This document shows positions 35,440 to 43,331 of a DNA stretch of 64,000 nt, in pieces (the first letter of the stretch is position 1; every line of letters starts with the position of its first letter). The DNA is taken from assembly GCA_028285185.1 (NCBI GenBank), contig JANQQD010000101.1, forward strand, positions 1-64,000. The letters are read 5' to 3'. The notes under the pieces were generated by a model. It saw only the letters and a list, made by a program, of their open reading frames with translations, did not search any database and was not told the DNA's origin. Both the position numbers and the translations under genes were made by a program. Origin of the DNA: Anaerolineae bacterium. Lineage in GTDB: Bacteria > Pseudomonadota > Alphaproteobacteria > DSM-16000 > Inquilinaceae.

Positions 35440-36942
35440 ATGAAGACGATCAAGTACGCGACTGCGGGATTTGCGACCGTTCTTGCTCTGACGGCCGGCG
35501 GTGCGCCGTCGGCATCGGCCGAGGAGCTGATCATTGGCCGGTCGGTCTCGACCACCGGCATGGATCCAGGCTTCCTGCGCGAGGCGGCCACTCTGGTCGA
35601 CAACATCTTCGACACGCTGATCCTGCGCGATCAGGACATGCAGCTGGTCCCGGGCCTCGCCGTCTCCTGGACTGCCATCGACGACACGACGTGGGAATTC
35701 GAACTGCGCGAGGGGATCACGTTCCAGAACGGCGAGCCGTTCAATGCTGAGGCGGTGAAGTACACGCTCGACCGCGTGCTGGACCCGGACGCGAATGCGC
35801 CCACGATCTCCTACATCCGCACGGTGGCTGGCGCGGAGGTGGTGGATGAGTTCACCGTGCGCGTCACGACCGCGGCACCGGACCCGCTGCTGCCCACGCG
35901 GATGAGCCGCTACCCCACCTACATCGTCCCGCCGGGCTATGTGGAAGAGGTGGGGCAGGAGGAATTCGCGCGCAGCCCGGTCGGCACCGGCCCCTATGCC
36001 ATGACCGACTTCGCGCCCGACGAGCACGTGGTGATGGAGGCGAATGCCGACCATTGGCGAGGCGCGCCGTCGATCGACACCGTGACCTGGCGGGTGATCC
36101 CGGAAGCAACGGCGCGCATCGCCGCTCTGCTGTCCGGCGAGGTGCATCTGGTGGAAAGCGTGCCGGCGGACCTGGTGGACCTGGTCGAGGGGGAAGACGG
36201 GGTGGAGCTGGTGCAGGTCGCGAACGGCGGGCTGACCATCTATTTCGGCCTGAAGATGGACGAGCCGCCGCTGGACGACGCGCGCGTGCGGCGGGCGCTG
36301 TCGCTGGCCGTTGACCGTGCGGCCATCGCCGAGACGCTGCTGCGCGGCTTCGCCACGCCCAAGGGCACCCAGGTGGGCCCATTCGACTTCGGCTATCTGG
36401 ACCTGGCGCCGCCGGAGCAGGACCTGGAGCAAGCGCGCGCCCTGCTGGCCGAGGCCGGCTATCCGGACGGCTTTGAGATCCGCATGCAGGGCACGCGGCG
36501 CTACATCAACGGCGCCGAAGTGAGCCAGGCGATCGTGCAGCAGTTCGGTGAGATCGGCGTGCAGGTGGAACTGGAGGTGCCGGAATGGTCCGTCTACATC
36601 CAGCAGGTGCCGGCGGGTGAGCAGGCGCCGATCTACATGCTGGGCTGGGGGTCGACGCAGACGCTGGACGCAGATGCCGCCATCTACGCCATCTTCCGCT
36701 CGGGCGAGCCCTATTCGACCGTGTCGATCCCGGAGATGGATGCGCTGTTGGACGAAAGCCGCCAGGTGATCGACCCCACGGCGCGTGAAGCGATCCTGCA
36801 CCAGATCCAGGAACTTGCGGCCGAACAGGTGCCGGTGATCACGCTCCATCAGGAAGATTCGCTGTATGCCCGGCGCGACAATGTGGTGTTCGACGGGCGG
36901 GCCGACGCGCGCATCCCGGTTTACGACATCACCCTGCAGTAG
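35440..36942 (+). CDS. Dipeptide-type ABC transporter substrate-binding protein (family 5)
   Basis: A 500-residue periplasmic binding protein of the DppA/OppA/NikA class. A Sec signal peptide ends near PSASA|EEL. Typical segments are LVDNIFDTLILRDQDMQLVPGLA, WEFELREGITFQNGEPFNAEAVKYTLDR and DARVRRALSLAVDRAAIAE. GGGAGG lies 10 nt before the ATG; the reading extends upstream without similarity. It is the first gene of the second catabolic cluster. About 240 nt before it (35200-35439) hold no gene and presumably its promoter. Confidence 0.93.
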   Translation: MKTIKYATAGFATVLALTAGGAPSASAEELIIGRSVSTTGMDPGFLREAATLVDNIFDTLILRDQDMQLVPGLAVSWTAIDDTTWEFELREGITFQNGEPFNAEAVKYTLDRVLDPDANAPTISYIRTVAGAEVVDEFTVRVTTAAPDPLLPTRMSRYPTYIVPPGYVEEVGQEEFARSPVGTGPYAMTDFAPDEHVVMEANADHWRGAPSIDTVTWRVIPEATARIAALLSGEVHLVESVPADLVDLVEGEDGVELVQVANGGLTIYFGLKMDEPPLDDARVRRALSLAVDRAAIAETLLRGFATPKGTQVGPFDFGYLDLAPPEQDLEQARALLAEAGYPDGFEIRMQGTRRYINGAEVSQAIVQQFGEIGVQVELEVPEWSVYIQQVPAGEQAPIYMLGWGSTQTLDADAAIYAIFRSGEPYSTVSIPEMDALLDESRQVIDPTAREAILHQIQELAAEQVPVITLHQEDSLYARRDNVVFDGRADARIPVYDITLQ

Positions 36943-36948
36943 GGCCCC

Positions 36949-37791
36949 TTGGCCGCCGCCCGGCGCCGCACCCGGTTCGCCGGCGATATCATAGTCGGCG
37001 GCGGCCTGTTGCTGGCCGTCGCCGCAATGGCGGCGGTCGGGCCTAGCCTGTGGCCGCCAGACCCGATCGCCGCCGACATCTTCGCCACCTTCAGGGCGCC
37101 GATGACCCTGGTTGGCGACCGGGTGCACCCGCTGGGCACCGACCAGCTGGGCCGCGACCTGTTGGCCCGGATCATGGAAGGCACGCGCATCTCGCTGGCG
37201 ATCGTGCTGGTGGCCGGCTTGATCTCAGCTGTGCTCGGGACGGTGTTGGGCCTGATCGCCGGCTATTTCGGCGGATGGGTCGACGCCGTGATCATGCGGC
37301 TGGTCGACATCCAGCTCGCGATCCCGTTCATCCTGTTGATCCTGCTGGTCGTCGCCGTGGTCGGCCCCAGCATCCCCAACCTGATCCTGGTCTTAGGCAT
37401 CACAGGCTGGGCCATCTTTGCACGCGTCGCTCGCGCCCGCACGCTGGAGGTGAGAGAGCTGGAGTATGTGGAGGCCGTGCAGGTGCTGGGCCTGCCGACC
37501 TGGAGCATCCTCTTGCGCCATGTGCTGCCCAACATCCTGACGCCGCAGATCGTGCTGTTCACGCTCGACCTGCCGCGGCTGATCGTGCTGGAAGCCTCCG
37601 TCGGCTTCCTCGGCCTCGGCGTACAGCCGCCGACACCGACCTTGGGCAACCTGATCGGCGAGGGCCGGTCGTACATCCTGGTGGCCGACTGGCTGGTACT
37701 GTTTCCGGGCCTGGTCATCGCCGCCCTGGTGATCGGCTTCAACCTGGCCGGCGACTGGCTGGTGCGCCGCACCCATGTGCGGGTGGATTAG
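36949..37791 (+). CDS. Dipeptide-type ABC transporter permease (DppC-like)
   Basis: A 280-residue permease with about six TM segments. The DppC signature is HPLGTDQLGRDLLARIMEGTRISL at residues about 62-85, the EAA loop is EYVEAVQVLGLPTWSILLRHVLPN, and SVGFLGLGVQPPTPTLGNLI follows. Starts with TTG directly after the binding-protein stop (6 nt). Unusually, this C-type permease precedes the B-type, and the two are separated by a palindromic repeat element that begins in its stop codon. Confidence 0.9.
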   Translation: MAAARRRTRFAGDIIVGGGLLLAVAAMAAVGPSLWPPDPIAADIFATFRAPMTLVGDRVHPLGTDQLGRDLLARIMEGTRISLAIVLVAGLISAVLGTVLGLIAGYFGGWVDAVIMRLVDIQLAIPFILLILLVVAVVGPSIPNLILVLGITGWAIFARVARARTLEVRELEYVEAVQVLGLPTWSILLRHVLPNILTPQIVLFTLDLPRLIVLEASVGFLGLGVQPPTPTLGNLIGEGRSYILVADWLVLFPGLVIAALVIGFNLAGDWLVRRTHVRVD

Positions 37792-37937
37792 GGTCTGTCG
37801 AACCGCCCTCTTGAAGCCTTCCCCCTTGATGGGGGAGGGTTGGGTGGGGGTGATCGCGCCGGTCCAAACCGGATACATCACCCCCTCCCGAACCCTCCCC
37901 CATCAAGGGGGAGGGACTTCCGAATGTCGATAGACCC
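37791..37937. repeat. 147-bp palindromic (MITE-like) element
   Basis: The ends are GGGTCTGTCGA (37791-37801) and its near-exact inverse TCGATAGACCC (37927-37937). Inside, about 35-nt arms (37820-37854 and 37877-37912, one mismatch and one extra base) pair around a 22-nt loop, giving a long stem rich in CCCCCTTGATGGGGGAGGG-type sequence. The right-hand 39 bases recur inverted at 54847-54885 with three differences. It fills the gap between two permease genes, starting in the stop of the first and ending 14 nt before the second. The transcript could fold into a strong processing or attenuation hairpin. Confidence 0.8.
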
Positions 37938-37951
37938 AGGAACCGCCGGAC

Positions 37952-38869
37952 ATGGGGCAATACCTGCTGAACCGTGGCCTGCAGTCTCTGATCGTGCTGT
38001 TCGGCGTCTCGGCCATCGTGTTCTACAGCCTGCATCTGACCGGCGACCCGGCGGCACTGATGCTGCCGCCCGACGCCAGCCGGGAGGAGATCGACCGGTT
38101 CCGCCAGGCCATGGGCTTCGACGACCCGATCCTGGTGCAGCATTTCCGCTATCTGGCCGGCGTGCTGCAGGGAGATCTGGGCACCTCGCTACGATTTCAG
38201 CGCCCGGCCCTGGACCTGGTGCTGGAGCGGCTGCCGGCGACCGCGCTGTTGGCCGTCGTCGCCATGGCATGGAGCACGGCCCTGGGGTTTGTCTTCGGCG
38301 TCATCGGTGCGGTGCGCCGCGACACGGCTGTCGACCTGATCGTGCGGGTGATCGCGCTGTCCGGCCAGGCGGTGCCCGTGTTCTGGCTTGGCCTGCTGCT
38401 GATCATCGTCTTCGCGCTGCGCCTCGGCTGGCTGCCAACAAGTGGCTACGGGGATTTGGAACACTTGGTGCTGCCGGCGATCACGCTCGGTGCCTATTAC
38501 ATGAGCGCCGTCACCCGCCTTGTGCGCGCTAACCTGATCGAGGCGCTGGCGCAAGACTACGTGCGCACCGCCAGGGCCAAGGGCCTGTCGGCTTGGCGGA
38601 TCGTCATCCGCCATGCGCTGCGCAATGCGCTGATCCCGGTGGTGACCGTCCAGGGCATGTATTTCGCCGCACTCTTGGGCGGTGCACTGATCACCGAGAT
38701 CATCTTCGCCTGGCCCGGCATCGGCCGGCTGGCCGTCCAGGCGATCCAGAACCGGGATTTCCCGCTGGTGCAGGCGGTCGTGCTGTTCGCCGCCACCGTC
38801 TTCGTTATCGCCAATCTGCTGGTGGACCTTGCCTACGCGATCTTGAATCCGCGGATCCGGCTGTCATGA
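37952..38869 (+). CDS. Dipeptide-type ABC transporter permease (DppB-like)
   Basis: A 305-residue permease with about six TM segments. DppB hallmarks are the N-terminal YLLNRGLQSLIVLFGVSAIVF, MGFDDPILVQHFRYLAGVLQGDLG and the EAA loop DYVRTARAKGLSAWRIVIRHALRN. AWPGIGRLAVQAIQNRDFPLVQA is near the end. The stop overlaps the start of the M20-like gene (ATGA). Pairs with the DppC-like protein; the ATPase for the system is probably the fused one encoded on the other strand at 46-48 kb. Confidence 0.92.
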   Translation: MGQYLLNRGLQSLIVLFGVSAIVFYSLHLTGDPAALMLPPDASREEIDRFRQAMGFDDPILVQHFRYLAGVLQGDLGTSLRFQRPALDLVLERLPATALLAVVAMAWSTALGFVFGVIGAVRRDTAVDLIVRVIALSGQAVPVFWLGLLLIIVFALRLGWLPTSGYGDLEHLVLPAITLGAYYMSAVTRLVRANLIEALAQDYVRTARAKGLSAWRIVIRHALRNALIPVVTVQGMYFAALLGGALITEIIFAWPGIGRLAVQAIQNRDFPLVQAVVLFAATVFVIANLLVDLAYAILNPRIRLS

Positions 38870-40218
38870 CCGGAGGCCTCGATTTCGCCGCGCTGGCGCG
38901 GGAGACCCTGGATCTGCTGGGCCGGTGGACCGCGATCGCGTCGACCGCCGACAATCGAGCGGGCCTGCGCGCCATGGCGGCAGAGCTGCGCGACTGGCTG
39001 GCCGATGCGCTCGGCGCCCACGTTCTGACTGAACCGTTCGCGGTGGACCCACCGATCATCCACGCGCTGGTCGACCGCGGTGCCGAGACGACGCTCGTCC
39101 TCTACAACATGTACGACGTCATGCCCGCTGAGCCGACAGGCTGGCTGATCGACCCCTTCGTCGGCGGTGTCGTGCTTCTGCCCGATATCGGTCCCGCCTT
39201 CATCAGCCGCGGGGCGGAGAACAACAAGGGTCCGCTGGCCGGAATGCTGGCGGTGGTGCGGGCGCTGCTGGCTCAGGGCACGCTGCCGGCCAATCTGGAG
39301 ATCCTGATCGAAGGCGAGGAAGAGAGCGGCAGTACGGCGCTCAGGCGCTATCTTGCGCAGGATCCGTGCCCGGTTGAGCCGGCCAAGGCCGTTCTGTTCC
39401 CCTCGTTTTGCGAATACGGCGGCGGCAGCCCGCGTGTCTATCTGGGGTTCAAGGGGATCGCGCGCGGCGAGATCCGGGTCGAGGCCGGCACTTGGGGCGG
39501 CCCTCAGGCGGCCATCCACAGCAGCAACGCCCCTTGGATCGCCAACCCAGCCTGGCGGATGGTCCGCGCGCTGGCCCTGCTGGGACACGGCAACACCGGA
39601 GCGGTCGAGGCCGTGGTGCTGGATGCGGCGGCGCGCGCGCAGGTCTCCGCCCTGGCCCGCGACTTCGACATGGCGGCTGAGCTGCGGTTCCGCCACGCCG
39701 CCGACTATGCGATTGACGGGACCGCGGCCGAGCGATTGTCGACGGTGCTAACCACGTCCGCGGTCAACATCGCCTGGTTGGGCACCAACCCGCCGGCTGC
39801 GCCCGCTGTCACGCCTTCGGCCGCCGCGGCCGGCTTCGATCTGCGAACACCGCCCGGGGTCGACCCGATGACGATCGTCAAGGGTTGGCGCCGGTCGCTC
39901 GACGAAGCGTCGCTCGAGGGCGTAGAGGTCGCGGTCGCCGATGCCTATCCGGGTGCGCGGTTCGCTGTCGATACCCCCGGCGTGGGTGAACTGCTCGAGG
40001 TCTATCGGCGTGCCGGCACCGAACCGCAGATCTGGCCCTGGGCGATCGGCTCCGCCCCTGCCGCAGCATTCACCGCCGTCGCGCCCGCATTCCTGATCGG
40101 CGGGCTCGGCCGCGGCGGCAATGCCCATGGCGTGAATGAGTTCATCACGCTGGATGGGCTCGATCGCTATCTCCGATCCGTCGCAGACTGGATTACACTG
40201 TTCTCTGAAACGCCGTGA
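38866..40218 (+). CDS. M20-family metallopeptidase homologue with altered metal site
   Basis: A 450-residue M20/ArgE/DapE-fold protein. The catalytic Glu pair (IEGEEESGS) and distal His (NAHGVNEF) are conserved. Two other metal ligands differ: the H-x-D motif reads NMYDVMP (Met82 for His) and the bridging Asp of the G-A-x-D-x-K-G motif reads GAENNKGP (Asn119 for Asp). It may bind one metal, use a different chemistry, or be inactive. In context it would act on a peptide-like or N-acyl amino acid derivative imported by the upstream transporter. No signal peptide. Confidence 0.85.
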   Translation: MTGGLDFAALARETLDLLGRWTAIASTADNRAGLRAMAAELRDWLADALGAHVLTEPFAVDPPIIHALVDRGAETTLVLYNMYDVMPAEPTGWLIDPFVGGVVLLPDIGPAFISRGAENNKGPLAGMLAVVRALLAQGTLPANLEILIEGEEESGSTALRRYLAQDPCPVEPAKAVLFPSFCEYGGGSPRVYLGFKGIARGEIRVEAGTWGGPQAAIHSSNAPWIANPAWRMVRALALLGHGNTGAVEAVVLDAAARAQVSALARDFDMAAELRFRHAADYAIDGTAAERLSTVLTTSAVNIAWLGTNPPAAPAVTPSAAAAGFDLRTPPGVDPMTIVKGWRRSLDEASLEGVEVAVADAYPGARFAVDTPGVGELLEVYRRAGTEPQIWPWAIGSAPAAAFTAVAPAFLIGGLGRGGNAHGVNEFITLDGLDRYLRSVADWITLFSETP

Positions 40219-40260
40219 CGAACACCTTGAGATGACTCCGCATCCCCTGCTTGACATGGC

Positions 40261-40283
40261 CCGGCACCGTCTTCCGGTGCCGG
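40261..40283 (+). other. Hairpin upstream of the PLP-enzyme gene
   Basis: CCGGCACCG, loop TCTTC, CGGTGCCGG: perfect 9-bp stem ending about a dozen nt before the GTG start, just ahead of its GGGAGA ribosome site. It may tune mRNA stability or translation within the operon. TTGACA at 40251 resembles a -35 box but no matching -10 was seen. Confidence 0.45.
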
Positions 40284-40296
40284 CGGGAGAGAGTGA

Positions 40297-41304
40297 GTGA
40301 CGACCGACGACTTCCGGCGACTGGATCTGGGCTTTTTCCCGACGCCGATCGAGACGCTGCCGCGGCTCGGCCGGTTGCTGGGCGTGGATCTCAGCATCAA
40401 GCGCGACGACTATTGCGGCTTCGGCGGCGGCGGCAACAAGGTGCGCAAGCTGGAATTCCTGATGGCCGAGGCGGTCGACGCCGGTGTGGAGGTCGTGATC
40501 ACCACCGGCGGCCACCAGTCCAACCATGCCCGCATGGTCGCGGCCGCGGCCTGCAAGCTGGGGATGCAGGCCGTCCTGGTGCTGCGCGGCCATCCGCCTA
40601 CGGAATATCAGGGCAACCTGCTGCTCGACCGGCTGTTTGGGGCAGAACTGGAGTTCCTCGACCCCGTCGCCTATTTCGACCTGATCGACGGTCGCATGCA
40701 GGCGCATGCCGACGCTGCGGCGGCCCAGGGTCGAACAGCGCGCATCATCCCGCTCGGCGGCGCCAACGCACTCGGCGCACTGGGCTATGTGCGCGCGGTG
40801 GAGGAGATGGCGGACCAGCTCCGCCAAACGGGCGCACCGCCGCCGGATGTGATCGTCGTGCCCGTCGGCTCCGGCGGCACGCTTGCCGGCCTGCTGGTGG
40901 GCTGCCGGCGACACTGGCCCGCCACCAGCGCTGTCGGCATCAGCGTCAGCCGCGACAGCGCCTGGTTCCAGGACCGTGTGTCGAAGATGGCGGGCGAGTG
41001 CGCAGCGCTGATGGGCATGCCCGATACTTGGCGCCCTGCGGATGTCTGGATCGAAGACGGCTTTGTCGGCCCCGGCTATGGGCAACCGTCTGAGGGCGGC
41101 AATGCCGCCATCCACCACGCCGCGCGGTCGGAAGGGCTGCTGCTGGACCCGGTTTATACCGGCAAGGCGATGGACGGCCTCTTCCATCTCTGCCGCAACG
41201 GGGACATCCCCGCAGGATCCAGGGTTCTCTTCGTCCATTGCGGCGGGTCGCCCGCGCTCTATCCCTTCGCCCAGGCTTTGATTGCGGGGCAGCCGATGCC
41301 ATGA
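40297..41304 (+). CDS. PLP-dependent D-cysteine desulfhydrase/ACC deaminase-family enzyme
   Basis: A 335-residue fold-type II PLP enzyme. The Schiff-base Lys is in GGGGNKVRKLEFLM (about residue 50), followed by TTGGHQSNHARMVAAAA, IIPLGGANALGALGYV and the phosphate loop VPVGSGGTLAG. These match D-cysteine desulfhydrase (DcyD), L-cysteate sulfo-lyase (CuyA) and ACC deaminase, which cannot be separated by eye. The likely chemistry is beta-elimination giving pyruvate and ammonia plus sulfide or sulfite. GTG start after GGGAGAGAGTGA. Stop overlaps the hyuA start. Confidence 0.88.
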   Translation: MTTDDFRRLDLGFFPTPIETLPRLGRLLGVDLSIKRDDYCGFGGGGNKVRKLEFLMAEAVDAGVEVVITTGGHQSNHARMVAAAACKLGMQAVLVLRGHPPTEYQGNLLLDRLFGAELEFLDPVAYFDLIDGRMQAHADAAAAQGRTARIIPLGGANALGALGYVRAVEEMADQLRQTGAPPPDVIVVPVGSGGTLAGLLVGCRRHWPATSAVGISVSRDSAWFQDRVSKMAGECAALMGMPDTWRPADVWIEDGFVGPGYGQPSEGGNAAIHHAARSEGLLLDPVYTGKAMDGLFHLCRNGDIPAGSRVLFVHCGGSPALYPFAQALIAGQPMP

Positions 41305-43331
41305 GCTACCGGATCGGCTGCGACGTAGGCGGCACCTTCACGGATATCTGCATCGTCGAGCCGAACTCCGGCACAGCCTCGGTCGCCAAAGTGCCCACCA
41401 CTGCCGGCCGGCAGGCCAAGGGCGTGCTGGACGGCACCACCCAGGCCCTTCTGTTCGCCGGCCTTGTCCCTAATGCAGTGGCCGGCTTCAGCCATGGCAC
41501 AACGGTGGCCGTGAACGCGGTGCTGGAACGGTCGGGCGCGGCCGCTGCGCTGATCGTGACCCGTGGGTTCCGCGACCTTCTCTCTATCGGCCGGCAGACC
41601 CGCCCGCATCTCTACGACGCGACGATCCGGCGCCCACCACCGCTGGTGCCCCCGGCCCTGACTTTCGAGGTGACCGAGCGGATCGGCCCGGACGGCACCG
41701 TCCAGGTGCCACTGGACGAGGACGAGGTCGCCGGCATCGCCGCAGCACTGAGCGAGGCCGGCTGCCGTTCCGTTGCCGTCGTACTGCTGCACAGCTACAT
41801 CAATCCGGACCACGAGCGGCGTGTCGGCGCGCTTGTCGCTGCCGGGCTCGACGATGCCGACATCTCCCTGTCCGTCGACGTGCTGCCGCAACCGGGCGAG
41901 TACGAACGAGCCTCCACGACCGTGATGAACGCGTATGTGAGGCCCGTGGTCCGCCGCTATCTGGACGAGCTCTCCAGTGGGCTGGCCGCCATGGGCATCT
42001 CGCGTGCGCCGAGCATCATGCAGTCGAATGGCGGCGTGATGACGGCGGCGTCTGCCGGCAGCGGCCGTGCAGTCCAAACCTGTCTGTCCGGCCCCGCCGC
42101 CGGGCTGATCGCCGCACGCGCCTTTGCCAAGGCGGCCGGCCACGCCAATGCGATCACCGTCGACATGGGGGGCACCAGCTTCGATGTCGGGCTTGTCCGC
42201 GATGGCGAGATCCTGTCACGCTTCGATGGGGAGATCGAGGGCCTGCCGATCAGGACGCCGATGTTCGACATCGTCACGCTGGGCGCCGGTGGCGGCAGCC
42301 TGGCGCGGATCGACGAGGGCGGGCTGTTGAAGGTGGGGCCTGAAAGCGCCGGGTCCACGCCGGGCCCGGCCGCCTATGGACGGGGCGGCACGCAGCCGAC
42401 GGTGACGGATGCCAATGTCGTACTGGGCAGGCTCAGATCCGGGCGCCGTCTTGGCGGCAGCATCGTGATTGACGGCGCCGCAGCAGCGGACGCCATCGCT
42501 ACTAAGGTGGGCTTGCCCACGGGCCTGGACCCTGGGGCCGCCGCCGCGGGTGTTCTGCAGGTCGTCAACGCCGCCATGATCCGCGGCATCCGACGATTGA
42601 CGGTGGAACGGGGCCTTGACCCGCGAAGCTTCGCGCTGCTCGCCTTCGGCGGGGCCGGACCGCTGCACGCGGTGGATCTTGCCCGCGAACTCGGGATCGG
42701 CACGGTCTTGATCCCGCCAGCACCCGGGTTGTTGTGTGCCCTCGGGCTGCTGCTGGCACCGTGGCGTCTCGACCTTGCCAGCACCGTCATTGCTCGGCTG
42801 TCGACCATCAATGATGATTCTCTCGCCCGGCTTACCCACCCACTGCGTCAGCATGCGGCGCATCAGGCGCGCGCCGACGGACTTGCTGCAGAGCGGTTGA
42901 CCTACGCCGTTTCGGCCGATCTGCGGTATCGGGGTCAGGGCGATCAGCTTACGATACCGGTCGATGCCGGCAGTCTGGCCAGCGCAGCCCAGGCATTCCA
43001 TCGCGAGCATCATCGAATGTTCGGCTTTGCGCGGACCGATCAGCCGGTTGAGATCACCACCCTGCGCCTGACAGCGATAGCGCCGCCGGCCAGCGACGAC
43101 GTGCCAATGCCGCCCCCGAACACCAATGGGGATCCATGCCTCTGCACGGCGCGCCTGATGATCGACAGGGCCACCCACGACGTTCCCGTGCTCGCGCGTG
43201 ACCGGCTGGTGCCGGGTGCCCGGTTTCTGGGACCGGCGCTGATCGAACAGGAAGACACGACCGTGTTCATCGGCCGCCAGCCGGTCGAGGTCGACCGCTA
43301 CGGCACGCTGCATGTGAGGCTGCCTCCGTGA
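41301..43331 (+). CDS. hyuA: Hydantoinase/oxoprolinase A-type subunit (second copy)
   Basis: A 676-residue ASKHA ATPase with GCDVGGTFTDICIVE, GFSHGTTVAVNAVLERSGA, ITVDMGGTSFDVGLV and SFALLAFGGAGPLHA. It activates a cyclic amide by ATP-dependent phosphorylation, with HyuB encoded next. Starts in the PLP-enzyme stop (ATGA) and its end overlaps the hyuB GTG start. It differs widely from the 30-kb HyuA, so the pairs are probably paralogous systems for different substrates. Confidence 0.92.
   Translation: MSYRIGCDVGGTFTDICIVEPNSGTASVAKVPTTAGRQAKGVLDGTTQALLFAGLVPNAVAGFSHGTTVAVNAVLERSGAAAALIVTRGFRDLLSIGRQTRPHLYDATIRRPPPLVPPALTFEVTERIGPDGTVQVPLDEDEVAGIAAALSEAGCRSVAVVLLHSYINPDHERRVGALVAAGLDDADISLSVDVLPQPGEYERASTTVMNAYVRPVVRRYLDELSSGLAAMGISRAPSIMQSNGGVMTAASAGSGRAVQTCLSGPAAGLIAARAFAKAAGHANAITVDMGGTSFDVGLVRDGEILSRFDGEIEGLPIRTPMFDIVTLGAGGGSLARIDEGGLLKVGPESAGSTPGPAAYGRGGTQPTVTDANVVLGRLRSGRRLGGSIVIDGAAAADAIATKVGLPTGLDPGAAAAGVLQVVNAAMIRGIRRLTVERGLDPRSFALLAFGGAGPLHAVDLARELGIGTVLIPPAPGLLCALGLLLAPWRLDLASTVIARLSTINDDSLARLTHPLRQHAAHQARADGLAAERLTYAVSADLRYRGQGDQLTIPVDAGSLASAAQAFHREHHRMFGFARTDQPVEITTLRLTAIAPPASDDVPMPPPNTNGDPCLCTARLMIDRATHDVPVLARDRLVPGARFLGPALIEQEDTTVFIGRQPVEVDRYGTLHVRLPP

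Noticed and set aside
34978-37128. Very long minus-strand open frame opposite the dipeptide-binding-protein gene
   Set aside because: High-GC shadow: the + strand reading has a signal peptide and clear family motifs, while the minus-strand protein is His/Arg/Gln-rich without any recognisable domain.
40251-40280. TTGACA as an internal sigma-70 promoter before the PLP-enzyme gene
   Set aside because: No -10-like hexamer at 15-19 nt; the downstream sequence is a GC-rich hairpin.
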